A DNA stretch of 64,000 bases from Corynebacterium hylobatis (GCF_003955685.1 NZ_RXHJ01000003.1:1-64000), one strand, 5' to 3'. Counted from the stretch's first letter, positions 1-9,518 are shown. The notes: generated from the sequence alone by a model not told the origin. Made by a program: numbers and translations.

Positions 1-293
1 CATCTGAAGTTGCTAAAAAGCCGCCAAACGAAGCTGCGAGTCACAGAGGTGGAGATCACCCCTGGCCGTCATTTATCTCGTCACTCATTCTACGTATCGC
101 AAACGCTCACAGAATCGTTACGTGACAAAAGTGAGGAGAGGATAAGTTCTACCGCCCGCGACCACCGCGGAATCCTAGACCAGTCGAAGAGCACAACGCC
201 TGGCCAGCACACCCCAGCCCATCCTCGCTCTCCTCCATGGTTCTGCAACCGGAAGCCTCCCAGAAAGCTTCACCCTCAATAATCGAGCAGCGA
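1..293. other. left-edge stretch without a convincing gene
   Basis: No open frame here has protein-like composition or a ribosome binding site. Base composition is less GC-rich than the core genes further right, matching the following two genes and suggesting that it belongs to the same acquired strip. Confidence 0.4.
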
Positions 294-1355
294 CTACTCG
301 GCTCGACTGAATAGATCAATCACCTCAGACCCCAGGCCCTCCTCCCCTTTACGATCCGACGTCGGGATGGGCTGGTCCAGGCCCAGGTCAATAGACGGAA
401 CTAGTAGAATTTTCTCTACAGGCACCCGTACTGGCTCGTGACTCCTCCAACCCCGGGAACTTATTTGAATCATCAAACTTCGATACCGCTTCTGATCGAT
501 AATCCCAAGCTCTCGAGCCCGACGAACCAAAGCAGAGATTGACACCCCGTAACGAGCCTTGACTTGAGCATATCCGGCAGGCGTCAGCCCCGGACTGAGC
601 TCACGAAAAGCATCCTCAGCCGGGAAAAGAAAAGCACCTGCGAACAAATTCGCTTCATCTTCCCTTATGCGCTCAACCCCTGGCCGAAGGTGCTGATGGA
701 GGACAATGTGCCCCAACTCATGCGCCCGGGTAAACCGCACTCGATCTCCCGTCTCCTTCTCAGTAGTGGCGATAACTGGCCTGTCGCCCGAATAAGGAGA
801 TGACACGCCATCAACCGCGCTGAAATCTACAAGAGGGTTAGCAAGAGAGACCACTGGCACCCCCACCCTCTCTAAGGCGCGAGTCACGTTCGTAACGGGA
901 CCATTCTCTGCAATCCTCAACGTTCGCCTCGCCGTCCTGGCCGCGTCTTCAATCACCTCCCAGGGCAGGGGGTGTGCCCTATCTTCGAATCCGTCCAAGG
1001 ACAGGTCAGCGAAAGGGGTCGGGCCGAGCAGATCCCTGACCGCTTGCTCCATCCACGAGAACGTAACTCGGACGGCCTCTTGCACCGCTACTGATGTCTT
1101 ATTGGTCCGAAAATTCAGATCCCCCACCCTATAAGGCGAGGTTTCGGCCGCCAGAACTACGTCAGGGATGGAAAACTTGTACTTCAGTCGAGCCATCAGG
1201 AGGTCTGGGACAGGCTTTTTCTGACGCTCGATTTCAGAAAGGAAGGGTTGCGGAACACCCAACAGAGAAGCAAAATCTTTCTGCGTCATTCCACGGGAAA
1301 GACGTATCTCCCTAACCAGGGGCCCCTTATGCATTGTCCGCTTCATCCACTTCAT
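294..1355 (-). CDS. XRE-family HTH / ImmA-IrrE metallopeptidase fusion
   Basis: An N-terminal helix-turn-helix (about residues 13-66, with the MTQKDFASLLGV recognition region) is followed by an ImmA/IrrE (DUF955) zinc peptidase domain. Its HExxH motif is HELGH at residues 212-216, and a downstream acidic stretch (EDEANLFAGAFLFP) probably supplies the third ligand. Known members cleave repressors of mobile elements, act in stress response, or serve as toxin-antitoxin regulators. The start is uncertain: ATG at 1355, 1346 or 1334 are all possible, and the first two overlap the upstream gene's end, so the two genes are translationally coupled. Base composition is lower in GC than the core genes. 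The target of the peptidase is not visible from sequence; the neighbour 1327-1950 is the obvious partner candidate. Confidence 0.85.
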   Translation of the reverse strand: MKWMKRTMHKGPLVREIRLSRGMTQKDFASLLGVPQPFLSEIERQKKPVPDLLMARLKYKFSIPDVVLAAETSPYRVGDLNFRTNKTSVAVQEAVRVTFSWMEQAVRDLLGPTPFADLSLDGFEDRAHPLPWEVIEDAARTARRTLRIAENGPVTNVTRALERVGVPVVSLANPLVDFSAVDGVSSPYSGDRPVIATTEKETGDRVRFTRAHELGHIVLHQHLRPGVERIREDEANLFAGAFLFPAEDAFRELSPGLTPAGYAQVKARYGVSISALVRRARELGIIDQKRYRSLMIQISSRGWRSHEPVRVPVEKILLVPSIDLGLDQPIPTSDRKGEEGLGSEVIDLFSRAE

Positions 1356-1950
1356 ATCGGTAGATAACGTCGTCAGCGTTCGGGTCGAACGCCTCCTCAG
1401 GAATAGCCAGGGTTGGGTCCGAGAGAGGGATTACAACATCCGCAAACCCATCCCTGAGCCTACGGCCAGCAGCTGCCCTGACTGCAGTAACCTCCAGCTC
1501 CTCGAGCGGGTATCCCTCGTCATCCAACTTCGGCCTCTCCCAGGAAAGGCCTACCACGCCGGGCAGCTGAGATTTTCGCTCCAGCCCAAATAGGGCACCG
1601 GAAGAATCAAGGAGAGAGTCCAGCTGAGGGATGCGGGGCGTCGACAAATCTCGAGCGATACTCCGAAGCTTAGTGAACCTCAACTCAAGACCCGACTTGT
1701 GCCTCAGAACCACCGACTGGTTCAGGCTATGGCACCCCTCATCCAGGACAAACCCCTCGATGTCATTCTCTCGCAAGTGGTCAAATATCCCACTGCGAAC
1801 TACATGCGAGTAGAGGGCCCGCTTGTGAGGTTCCAGCAGGTGCGGCACCTTCGATCTGGCAGCAGAGGCGATACCTGCCCCGACAGCCTCGATAAGACGA
1901 GGTGACAGCGGAAGCAAAATGTCGGCAAGCTCTTCTGAGGTATGTCGCAC
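1327..1950 (-). CDS. unrecognised 207-residue protein, partner of the XRE-ImmA gene
   Basis: I do not recognise this protein. It starts at a GTG (1950) about 7 nt after an AGGG. It is soluble and mixed charge, with an acidic C-terminal tail (about residues 185-207) rich in Asp and Glu. There are no signal peptide or membrane segments. It overlaps the start of the HTH-ImmA gene, so the pair is one operon, probably read from the AT-rich inverted repeat at 1980-2006. A two-gene module made of an ImmA-type protein plus a small unknown, next to a tRNA, resembles toxin-antitoxin, defence or prophage-control pairs, but no specific function is supported. Confidence 0.6.
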   Translation of the reverse strand: MRHTSEELADILLPLSPRLIEAVGAGIASAARSKVPHLLEPHKRALYSHVVRSGIFDHLRENDIEGFVLDEGCHSLNQSVVLRHKSGLELRFTKLRSIARDLSTPRIPQLDSLLDSSGALFGLERKSQLPGVVGLSWERPKLDDEGYPLEELEVTAVRAAAGRRLRDGFADVVIPLSDPTLAIPEEAFDPNADDVIYRYEVDEADNA

Positions 1951-1979
1951 TAGGGGACCCTACGCTTTCATTTCGGCCG

Positions 1980-2006
1980 ATAATATAACCACACCAGCTA
2001 TATTAT
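1980..2006 (-). promoter_or_regulatory. AT-rich inverted repeat (candidate operator/promoter)
   Basis: The arms ATAATATA (1980-1987) and TATATTAT (1999-2006) are separated by 11 bp, immediately upstream of the two-gene operon at 294-1950. On the minus strand both arms contain TATAAT- or TATATT-like -10 sequence. An HTH protein encoded in the operon could bind it for autoregulation; that is inference. Confidence 0.45.
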
Positions 2007-2245
2007 AAGGACGATTGTAACACTGGAAGCAAATGCACTCGCACGGTCTGCGACATGCAGCCAAGCGGCCTCCTAGCCGCAAGACGGCGGGCAACTCCCG
2101 AAGTGAAATTAACCGCCACACACCCCGGCACAGCAGGGCCTCGCCACCTCAAAACGCCCAACCTCAAGCTCCAGAAACCTGACCGTCCGGATAGCAACGT
2201 CTATTACTTAGACACTTTTTAGACACTTGCCCCCGAAATAGAAAA

Positions 2246-2268
2246 TCCCCAGGCCCATGACCTGGGGA
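2246..2268 (-). terminator. intrinsic terminator downstream of tRNA-Thr
   Basis: A perfect 8-bp stem (TCCCCAGG / CCTGGGGA) with a 7-nt loop is followed on the minus strand by TTTT, just after the 3' end of the tRNA. Confidence 0.85.
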
Positions 2269-2273
2269 TAGAG

Positions 2274-2346
2274 AGCTGGAGACGAGACTCGAACTCGCAA
2301 CCTACGCATTACAAGTGCGTTGCGCTACCAATTGCGCCACTCCAGC
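2274..2346 (-). tRNA. tRNA-Thr (anticodon TGT)
   Basis: The minus strand folds as a complete cloverleaf: acceptor GCTGGAG pairs with CTCCAGC, the D-arm is GCGC/GCGC, the anticodon stem is ACGCA/TGCGT with loop CTTGTAA, and the T-arm contains TTCGAGT. The anticodon TGT reads ACA threonine codons. CCA is not encoded. Its 3' end faces the lower-GC strip on the left, the usual geometry for tRNA-targeted integration. The gene beside it on the right is the threonine exporter thrE. Confidence 0.95.
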
Positions 2347-2400
2347 ACAGGCAGGAACGGTGATCCCCACCTGTAGTGGATCGTACCCGAGGGGGCGTCC

Positions 2401-3942
2401 GTGTCAGAAACCACCCACCCCGCTATTGTGGCGGCAGTGTCCTCCCTGTTCGACCGACTGAAAACACGCCTGAGTGCGCCGGGGCGAATCGCCACGATTG
2501 ACGCCGCGAAGGCAGCCCCGCCACCGTCCCCGCTCGCACCTGTTGACCTGACGAATCAGGCGCAGGTCGCGGCGGTGATGGACCTGGCTGCCCGGATCGG
2601 GGACATCCTGTTGTCCTCCGGTACGTCGAATTCGGATACCCGGACCCAGATCCACACGGTCACCTCCGCCTACGGCCTGCACTACTGCCATGTGGACATC
2701 ACGATGAACACCATCACGATATTCACCACGATCGGCACGACCCACAAGACGCCGGTGAACGTGTTCCGGGTGGTGCGGCGGATGACCACGGACTTCTCCC
2801 GGCTCTCGGAGGTTGACCGGCTGATCCGGTCGATCCAGGCCGGTGCCACCCCGCCTGAGGTCGCGGAGAAGATCCTCGACGCCCTGGCAGCCAAGCCAGC
2901 GGCCTACGGCACCTGGACGGCAATCCTGGGCTGGGGTGTGCTGGGCGGTTCGGTCGCGGGCCTGCTGGGTGGTGGTCTCCTGGAGATCATCACGGCCTTC
3001 CTCACGGCCACGCTCATCATGAGCCTGAACACCTGGCTGGACCGGCACGGACTGCCCTACTTCTTCCAGAACATGTTCGGCGGGATCATCGCCACGCTGC
3101 CGGCCGCCGTCCTCTACACGGTGGCCGCCGATCTGGGTGTGCGGATCCCGCCGGGGCAGATCATCGCCTCAGGAATCATCGTCCTGCTGGCGGGCCTGAC
3201 GCTGGTGCAGTCGCTGCAGGACGGGATCACGGGCGCCCCGGTGACGGCGTCGGCACGCTTCTTCGAGGCCCTGCTGTTCACCGGTGCGATCGTGGCGGGC
3301 GTGGGTGTCGGCATCCAGGTCTCCGTCCTGATCGGGATGCCGCTGCCACCCCTGGAGACCATGCCCACCACAGGTTTCGCATCCTCGACGGTGCGGGTGG
3401 TCTCCGGGGGGCTGGCGGCGGCGGGTTTCGCCGTGGCAAGCTACGCGGAGTGGTCCTCGGTGTTGATTTCCGGCCTGACCGCAGTGGCGGGTTCGGCCTT
3501 CTATTACCTCCTGCTCGGCCCCCTCGGGGTGGGACCGGTCATCGGCGCGTCGATGGCCGCGGTCGTCATCGGCCTGGCCGGCGGCCTGCTGGCCCGGCGT
3601 TTCCTCATCCCGCCGCTGATCACCGCGATCGCGGGCATCACACCGCTACTGCCTGGCCTGTCGGTCTACCGGGGCATGTACGCGATGATGCACGAGCAGA
3701 CACTCATCGGTTTCACCAGCGTCGTCGTGGCCCTGTCCACCGCCGGCGGCCTGGCCGCGGGCGTAGTGTTGGGCGAGTGGGTGGCCCGTCGACTGCGTCG
3801 CCCGCCGCGGCTGAACCCGTACCGCTATTTCCGCACGGCCCGTTCCTTCACGTTCCAGCAGATGGCCCGGCAGAAGAATGCGGTCAGACGGCCCGATTCC
3901 GTGCGTCCCCGTGGGCGCTTACGCAAATACCCGGGGCAGTAG
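2401..3942 (+). CDS. thrE: threonine/serine exporter ThrE
   Basis: This is an integral membrane exporter that removes L-threonine and L-serine from the cytoplasm using the proton motive force. The protein has 513 residues, close to C. glutamicum ThrE. A long cytoplasmic N-terminal region (about 1-165) carries the DUF1212-type segment, and about ten hydrophobic helices follow from about residue 170 to 465. The C-terminus is basic. The start is GTG at 2401, preceded by a G-rich stretch. It is followed by the lysine-rich protein, otsA, a lipoprotein, otsB and the LacI regulator, the same order I recall for C. glutamicum thrE to ipsA. Confidence 0.93.
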   Translation: MSETTHPAIVAAVSSLFDRLKTRLSAPGRIATIDAAKAAPPPSPLAPVDLTNQAQVAAVMDLAARIGDILLSSGTSNSDTRTQIHTVTSAYGLHYCHVDITMNTITIFTTIGTTHKTPVNVFRVVRRMTTDFSRLSEVDRLIRSIQAGATPPEVAEKILDALAAKPAAYGTWTAILGWGVLGGSVAGLLGGGLLEIITAFLTATLIMSLNTWLDRHGLPYFFQNMFGGIIATLPAAVLYTVAADLGVRIPPGQIIASGIIVLLAGLTLVQSLQDGITGAPVTASARFFEALLFTGAIVAGVGVGIQVSVLIGMPLPPLETMPTTGFASSTVRVVSGGLAAAGFAVASYAEWSSVLISGLTAVAGSAFYYLLLGPLGVGPVIGASMAAVVIGLAGGLLARRFLIPPLITAIAGITPLLPGLSVYRGMYAMMHEQTLIGFTSVVVALSTAGGLAAGVVLGEWVARRLRRPPRLNPYRYFRTARSFTFQQMARQKNAVRRPDSVRPRGRLRKYPGQ

Positions 3943-3994
3943 CGTAGAATGGACAACCTACTGTGCCCTGACCACCACTTTCACAGGAGGATAC

Positions 3995-4333
3995 GTGCCG
4001 CCGAAGGTCACTGACACCCGCCCAACTCCCGAGGCTCTGCATGCTGTGGAGGAGGAGACCGCAGCCTCCGCCCGGCGCATCGTCGCCACATACTCGCAGG
4101 ACTTCATGGACGGTGTGACCCTCATGTGCATGCTGGGTGTGGAGCCGAAGGGTCTGGTCTACAAGAAGGTCGCCGACGAGCTGGAGGAGGCTGCGCCCAC
4201 CACGGCGAAGTCCACCCGCAAGGCCACGAAGAAGACGACCAAGAAGACCACGAAGAAGACGACGAAGAAAACCACCGCAAAGAAGGCCACGAAGAAGACC
4301 ACCACCGCCAAGAAGACGACAAAGAAGGCCTAA
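3995..4333 (+). CDS. lysine-rich histone-tail-like small protein
   Basis: A strong AGGAGG at 3985-3990 selects the GTG at 3995, giving 112 residues. Residues 1-68 form a compact, mostly helical region. Residues from about 70 to the end are almost only Lys, Thr and Ala in KKTTKK units, built from near-identical codon repeats (AAG AAG ACC or ACG). Such tails resemble histone H1-like and HU/Lsr2-associated basic tails and bind nucleic acids or polyanions nonspecifically. The gene sits between thrE and otsA, where C. glutamicum has a small hypothetical gene. A chromatin-like or anionic-polymer binding role is inference. Confidence 0.8.
   Translation: MPPKVTDTRPTPEALHAVEEETAASARRIVATYSQDFMDGVTLMCMLGVEPKGLVYKKVADELEEAAPTTAKSTRKATKKTTKKTTKKTTKKTTAKKATKKTTTAKKTTKKA
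4200..4330 (+). repeat. tandem short repeat encoding the Lys/Thr tail
   Basis: Imperfect repeats of about 9-12 bp made of AAGAAGAC(C/G)AC-type units encode the basic tail of the preceding small protein. Such arrays can change length by slippage, so tail length may vary between strains. Confidence 0.75.
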
Positions 4334-4343
4334 GCGCCGGGTT

Positions 4344-5755
<1,412 letters not shown>

Positions 5756-5759
<4 letters not shown>

Positions 5760-6223
5760 AACGCCTGCTGATGACGACCACCGCGGCGGCCGTGCTGGCC
5801 CTGTCGGCGTGTGCCACGGAACCCACCGCCGAGGTCACGGGCACCTCCTGGCTGGTCACCGACATCTGGACGGTGCCTGGCGAACCCTCCACACTGCCTC
5901 CCGAGGCGGCCGGGCGGGCGCGGCTGGCTTTCGGTGAGCGCTCCATGACCGGACACACCGGCTGCGCCCCGATGCAGGGCACCGTCAGTCTCACCCGCGA
6001 GGGCGAGGACACCGATGTGGAGAGCGCCCGCACCTTCACCGTCGAACGCCTTGAGGTGGAGGAACCGGCGGAGGACTGCCCGTCTGCCGCGGTACATGAG
6101 CAGCTGACCGGGCTGATCCAACCCGGCGCGGTCTTCGACGTGCGTCATGAGGACCGCGCCCTGGTGCTGACGTTGCGCACGGATGCCGTCGACCGGCCGG
6201 CGATCGGGCTCGCTGCGATCTGA
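5756..6223 (+). CDS. small lipoprotein of the otsA-otsB locus
   Basis: The GTG start overlaps the otsA stop (GTGA), so the gene is translationally coupled to otsA. The product has 155 residues. Residues 1-18 are a lipoprotein signal peptide with lipobox LSAC and acylation at Cys19. The mature part shows a HslJ/META-like pattern (GTSWLVTD near the start, then GHTGCAPMQG), with further cysteines that could form a disulfide. Its position matches a hypothetical gene between otsA and otsB in C. glutamicum. A role in the envelope, near trehalose handling, is suggested only by the context. Confidence 0.8.
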
Positions 6224-6335
6224 GGCCGAGGGGGATTCAGGACGGGTTTTTGCTGATGTGTCATGTTGGATCGGGCGGGTGTACGTCATGACGCGCACCG
6301 GTCTCTTCCCTCATCAGCCCTGAGCTGCACCTATA

Positions 6336-6386
6336 GAAATACAGACATGCGTCCGATGTGACATCAGACGCTGCTGTGTATTTTTC
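6336..6386. promoter_or_regulatory. long imperfect inverted repeat upstream of otsB
   Basis: The core arms GCGTCCGATGT (6349-6359) and ACATCAGACGC (6361-6371) match at 10 of 11 positions around a single base. The symmetry extends outward to GAAATACA on the left and TGTATTTTTC on the right. It could be a terminator for the otsA operon (T-rich on the right) or an operator for otsB, which starts 43 bp downstream. Confidence 0.6.
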
Positions 6387-6416
6387 GACATCACCCGGCA
6401 CCCGGTTTCCGTCATC

Positions 6417-6422
6417 TACAGT
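6417..6422 (+). promoter_or_regulatory. -10 box of otsB (TACAGT), leaderless arrangement
   Basis: TACAGT ends 6 bp before the ATG at 6429, so transcription should start at or next to the start codon. No Shine-Dalgarno is visible. Confidence 0.6.
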
Positions 6423-6428
6423 AGGCCC

Positions 6429-7739
6429 ATGAACCTGGACCCCACCATCGCCCGCCTGGCTGAGGCCGAGAGCCTGCTCGTCGTCTCTGATTTCGACGGC
6501 ACCCTGGCCGGTTTCTCCACCGACATCTACGCGGTGCCCGTCAACCGGGATTCGCTGGCCGCGCTCACCCGGCTCGCAGGGATGCCGGCGACCCACGTCG
6601 CGCTGCTGACCGGCCGGCACCTGGCCGGCCTGGCGCAGGTGTGTGCCCTGCAGCCCCCGGTGGTGCTGGCCGGTTCGCACGGTTCCGAGTCCGCGGAGCA
6701 CGCCGTGGCCCTGACCGATGAGATGCGGGGGCAGCTGCGGGAGGTCGAGGAGGCGCTGGCCGGTTTCGCCGCGCAGCCGGGTGCCGTCATCGAGGCCAAG
6801 CCCTTTCAGCGGGTGGCGCACGTCGCGGAGCTGGCGGCCACGGATCAGGCGGCGGCGGAGCGGTTGCTCGACGAGGTGGCCGCCATCGAGGTTCCGGGGG
6901 TGCGGGTGACCCGCGGGCACAACATCGTGGAATTCTCCGTCAGTACCGCAACGAAGGGCACGTGGCTGGCCGCGGAGATCGAGCGTGTCCAACCGGCCGT
7001 GACCGTGTTCATCGGTGACGACACCACCGACGAGGACGGCTTCCGGGTGCTGCGCCCGAATGATGTCGGCATCAAGGTCGGCGCCGGGGACACCGCCGCC
7101 ACCGAACGGTTAGCCGACATCCCCGCGGTGGCGGAGTGGCTCACCTCGCTTGCCGACGCCCGCGCCACCCGCCTCGGACTCCCCCGCCCTGTCGCCGAGC
7201 GTTTCGAGGCCGTCGCCGCAGGGTTCTCCGCGGAGGTCCACCGCGTGCATGACTGGTCCGCCGCCACCCCGTGTGCAGGATGGTCGGCCCGGGACATCGT
7301 CAACCACCTGGTCACCTGGTATCCGGCGAATCTGCGCAACGCCGGTATCGACCTGAGCTTCACCCACGACCTGCAGGCCGACCCCGCCGGCACCTGGTTC
7401 GCCTTCGTCGAGGCGGTCCGCGGGCTGCTGGCTGATCCGGAGCGTGCCGACGCCGTCTTCACCGCCGGCCCCGACGAAGGCGGCACCGTGGCGCGGGCCA
7501 CCGCTGGTTTCCTGCTGCCGGACATCTTCATGCACACCTGGGACCTGGCCCGCTCACAGGGCAACGACGTGCGCCTCGATGAGGACTACGCCGCCCGCAA
7601 TCTCGCCGGGTTGGAATCCCTCGGGGACGCGCTCCGCGAGACGGGACAGTTCGGTCCACCGGTGTCAGTGTCTCCTGCGGAACCAGCCGGGGTACGTCTG
7701 ATGTCCTATGTGGGCCGGGACCCCGGTTTCGGACTTTAG
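6429..7739 (+). CDS. otsB: trehalose-phosphatase OtsB fused to a DinB/MDMPI-like domain
   Basis: Residues 1-245 are a HAD-type trehalose-6-phosphate phosphatase. DFDGT at 21-25 carries the nucleophile Asp21, TGR at 61-63 is motif II, and GDDTTDEDGF at 196-205 is the Mg-binding motif. Stand-alone corynebacterial OtsB is about 256 residues; this protein has 436. Residues 255-436 look like the TIGR03086 / mycothiol-dependent maleylpyruvate isomerase N-terminal (DinB-like) fold, with WSARDIVNHLV (285-295) and HTWDLA (369-374) containing the expected metal-binding histidines. The join is in frame with no frameshift sign, so this is a true fusion. Its 3' end overlaps the convergent HdeD gene by 4 bp. 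The phosphatase call is firm; the role of the second domain is unknown. Confidence 0.93.
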   Translation: MNLDPTIARLAEAESLLVVSDFDGTLAGFSTDIYAVPVNRDSLAALTRLAGMPATHVALLTGRHLAGLAQVCALQPPVVLAGSHGSESAEHAVALTDEMRGQLREVEEALAGFAAQPGAVIEAKPFQRVAHVAELAATDQAAAERLLDEVAAIEVPGVRVTRGHNIVEFSVSTATKGTWLAAEIERVQPAVTVFIGDDTTDEDGFRVLRPNDVGIKVGAGDTAATERLADIPAVAEWLTSLADARATRLGLPRPVAERFEAVAAGFSAEVHRVHDWSAATPCAGWSARDIVNHLVTWYPANLRNAGIDLSFTHDLQADPAGTWFAFVEAVRGLLADPERADAVFTAGPDEGGTVARATAGFLLPDIFMHTWDLARSQGNDVRLDEDYAARNLAGLESLGDALRETGQFGPPVSVSPAEPAGVRLMSYVGRDPGFGL

Positions 7740-8287
7740 GCGGTCGCCTCCTCCCGTTCCCTGGCCATCCAGCGCCGGGCCACGCCCGCGCCGAGGATGA
7801 ACACGCCCCACAGGACCGCCAGGATCCCCAGCCACCTGCTCAGGGCGAGGGCCGCCCCGCCGGGGTTGTTGATGAAGATGATGCCCGCCAGGATGAAGCA
7901 GACACCGCCGAGCACGAGCAGCCAGCGGGAGGTCTGCCCCTTCTGGGAGAAGGCAGAGACAAACTCGGAGATACCGCGGGCGAGCAGCCAGATCCCCAGG
8001 ATCCAGGCCAGAGCCACGCCGCTGTCCAGAGGCCGGAAGACGGCCATGAGGCCGGCCACCACCCCGATCACGCCGATGATCCCGAGGAAGATCCGCGAGC
8101 TGCGGTTCTCCGGGCGGAAGGCCGCGGCGAGGGAGAGGATGCCATCGACCAGCGCGTACCACCCCCAGATGAGCACGAGGGTGAGCACCGTCAGGCCGGG
8201 CCAGGCAACAGCGATGATGCCCACGATGACGGCGAGTACACCGGAGACGATGAGGATGAGGGAGGAACGCCGGGCGAAATCGAGCAT
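7736..8287 (-). CDS. HdeD-like (DUF308) membrane protein
   Basis: A 183-residue protein with six hydrophobic helices arranged as three repeated pairs, each with a WG/WA-rich turn, which is the HdeD/DUF308 pattern. HdeD in enterics is linked to acid resistance; actinobacterial members have no settled role. The N-terminus (MLDFARRSS) is short and basic and the C-terminus is charged. It is convergent with otsB (4-bp overlap) and transcribed from the intergenic space after the LacI-type regulator. Confidence 0.85.
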   Translation of the reverse strand: MLDFARRSSLILIVSGVLAVIVGIIAVAWPGLTVLTLVLIWGWYALVDGILSLAAAFRPENRSSRIFLGIIGVIGVVAGLMAVFRPLDSGVALAWILGIWLLARGISEFVSAFSQKGQTSRWLLVLGGVCFILAGIIFINNPGGAALALSRWLGILAVLWGVFILGAGVARRWMAREREEATA

Positions 8288-8377
8288 GATCTCTGTCCTT
8301 GCTGGTCACGGGGGAGGGTGATGGAGCTACGGCATATGATTCTCATGCTACTCCGGCCTCCCCTGCCCACCCGGGAA

Positions 8378-9478
8378 TCAGCCCCGCGGCGGTGCGACGG
8401 TCCGGCCGGCGTGGAAGGTGGTGGGCAGGATCTGCCTGGGGGGCGGGTCGGGGGCCGGTTGATCGGCCAGGTGAGCGTCAATGAGCGAGAGCAGCATCCG
8501 TCCTGCGGCGGTGCCCTTCTCCTTGTTCGGCTGGATGACGGTGGTCAGGTCGAGGATCAGCGCGTTGCGGATGCCGTCAAAACCGGTCACCGAGAGCTCC
8601 TTCGGTACCGATATACCGTGGTCGCGGGCGTATTCCAGCACGCCGAGCGCCATGGAGTCGGTGGTGCACAGCACGGCAGTGAGGTCCGGGTGCGCCGTCA
8701 GCAGCTCGCGGGCGGCGGAGAGGCAGTTGGCGTGGTCGTTGATATGGCGGGTGATCACCGGGACCTGGTCCGGGTCGATACCGGCGGCGGCGAATTCATC
8801 CAGGGCACCCAGCACCCGGTCGCGCTGCACGTGCAGGGCGGCCTGCGGGAGGGAGGCGTGGTCGACGGGGCCGTCGTGGTGTTCCCGCTGCAGCCGGATC
8901 GCCAGGATTCCGACACGCCGGTGACCGGCCTCGACCAGTGCGCGGGCTGCGGGGCGGATGGCCGCGCGGTCGTCGATACCCACGAAGGGGAGGGTGTCGA
9001 TGCCGGTCGGCTGGTCACAGACCACCAGCGGCAGGTGCCGCGCGCAGGCGGCCGAGAGGTGCGGGTCCCCCTCCGCCACCGAGTACACCACCACCCCGTC
9101 GACCACGGCGCGGCCCACCAGGGCGGAGGCGTCGGTCTCCGAGGGGCCCGCGGGGATGAGCGTCAGGGAGGAATCCGAGCCGTGGGTCGCCGCCGCCATG
9201 CCGGCCAGGAAATCCACGGAGGCGGCATCCTCGAAGGCGTACGTCAGGTCCTCGGTGAGCAGCACCCCGATCGAACCGACCCGGCGTGTACGCAGAGACC
9301 TGGCCATGGGATCGGGTCCGGGGTAACCGCGGGCGTGGGCTGCAGCCAGGATCCGCTGGCGCAGCTCCACGGAGAGCTGGTCCGGATTGTTGTAGGCGTT
9401 CGACACCGTCGTCCGCGAAACCCCCAGTTCAGCGGCGAGCGAGGCGAGAGTCCCGCGGCTGCGGGCACGTTTGACCAT
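8378..9478 (-). CDS. ipsA: LacI-family regulator, IpsA-like
   Basis: Residues 8-60 form a LacI helix-turn-helix (LASLAAELGVSRTTVSNAYN) with hinge, followed by a periplasmic-binding-protein-like effector domain to residue 366. The position directly after otsB matches C. glutamicum Cg2910, IpsA, an inositol-responsive activator/repressor controlling ino1 and inositol-derived lipids. The effector specificity here is inferred from that gene order. It is divergent from the esterase gene at 9519, with only 40 bp between start codons, so a shared operator region is plausible. Confidence 0.8.
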   Translation of the reverse strand: MVKRARSRGTLASLAAELGVSRTTVSNAYNNPDQLSVELRQRILAAAHARGYPGPDPMARSLRTRRVGSIGVLLTEDLTYAFEDAASVDFLAGMAAATHGSDSSLTLIPAGPSETDASALVGRAVVDGVVVYSVAEGDPHLSAACARHLPLVVCDQPTGIDTLPFVGIDDRAAIRPAARALVEAGHRRVGILAIRLQREHHDGPVDHASLPQAALHVQRDRVLGALDEFAAAGIDPDQVPVITRHINDHANCLSAARELLTAHPDLTAVLCTTDSMALGVLEYARDHGISVPKELSVTGFDGIRNALILDLTTVIQPNKEKGTAAGRMLLSLIDAHLADQPAPDPPPRQILPTTFHAGRTVAPPRG

Positions 9479-9505
9479 GCCCCCAACCTAGCAGGGGTGT
9501 GCGAC

Positions 9506-9511
9506 TAGACT
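9506..9511 (+). promoter_or_regulatory. -10 box (TAGACT) of the esterase gene, leaderless arrangement
   Basis: TAGACT ends 7 bp before the GTG at 9519; no ribosome binding site precedes the start. Confidence 0.55.
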
Positions 9512-9518
9512 GTGCGTC

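Larger units (their letters stand above)
1951..2273. other. intergenic junction between acquired strip and tRNA-Thr
   Basis: No credible gene lies here. The stretch holds the AT-rich inverted repeat, a direct repeat TTAGACAC near 2216 and 2228 (the second as TAGACAC), and the tRNA terminator hairpin. The composition change and the tRNA 3' end make this the likely element boundary, but the att duplicate would lie outside the window. Confidence 0.4.

Noticed and set aside
2003..2197. 64-codon minus-strand frame upstream of the XRE operon
   Set aside because: No ribosome binding site and Arg/Leu/Ser-rich composition; looks random.
4200..4330. Short-period repeat as a CRISPR or VNTR locus
   Set aside because: It encodes the Lys/Thr tail in frame, has no spacers, and is explained by the protein.
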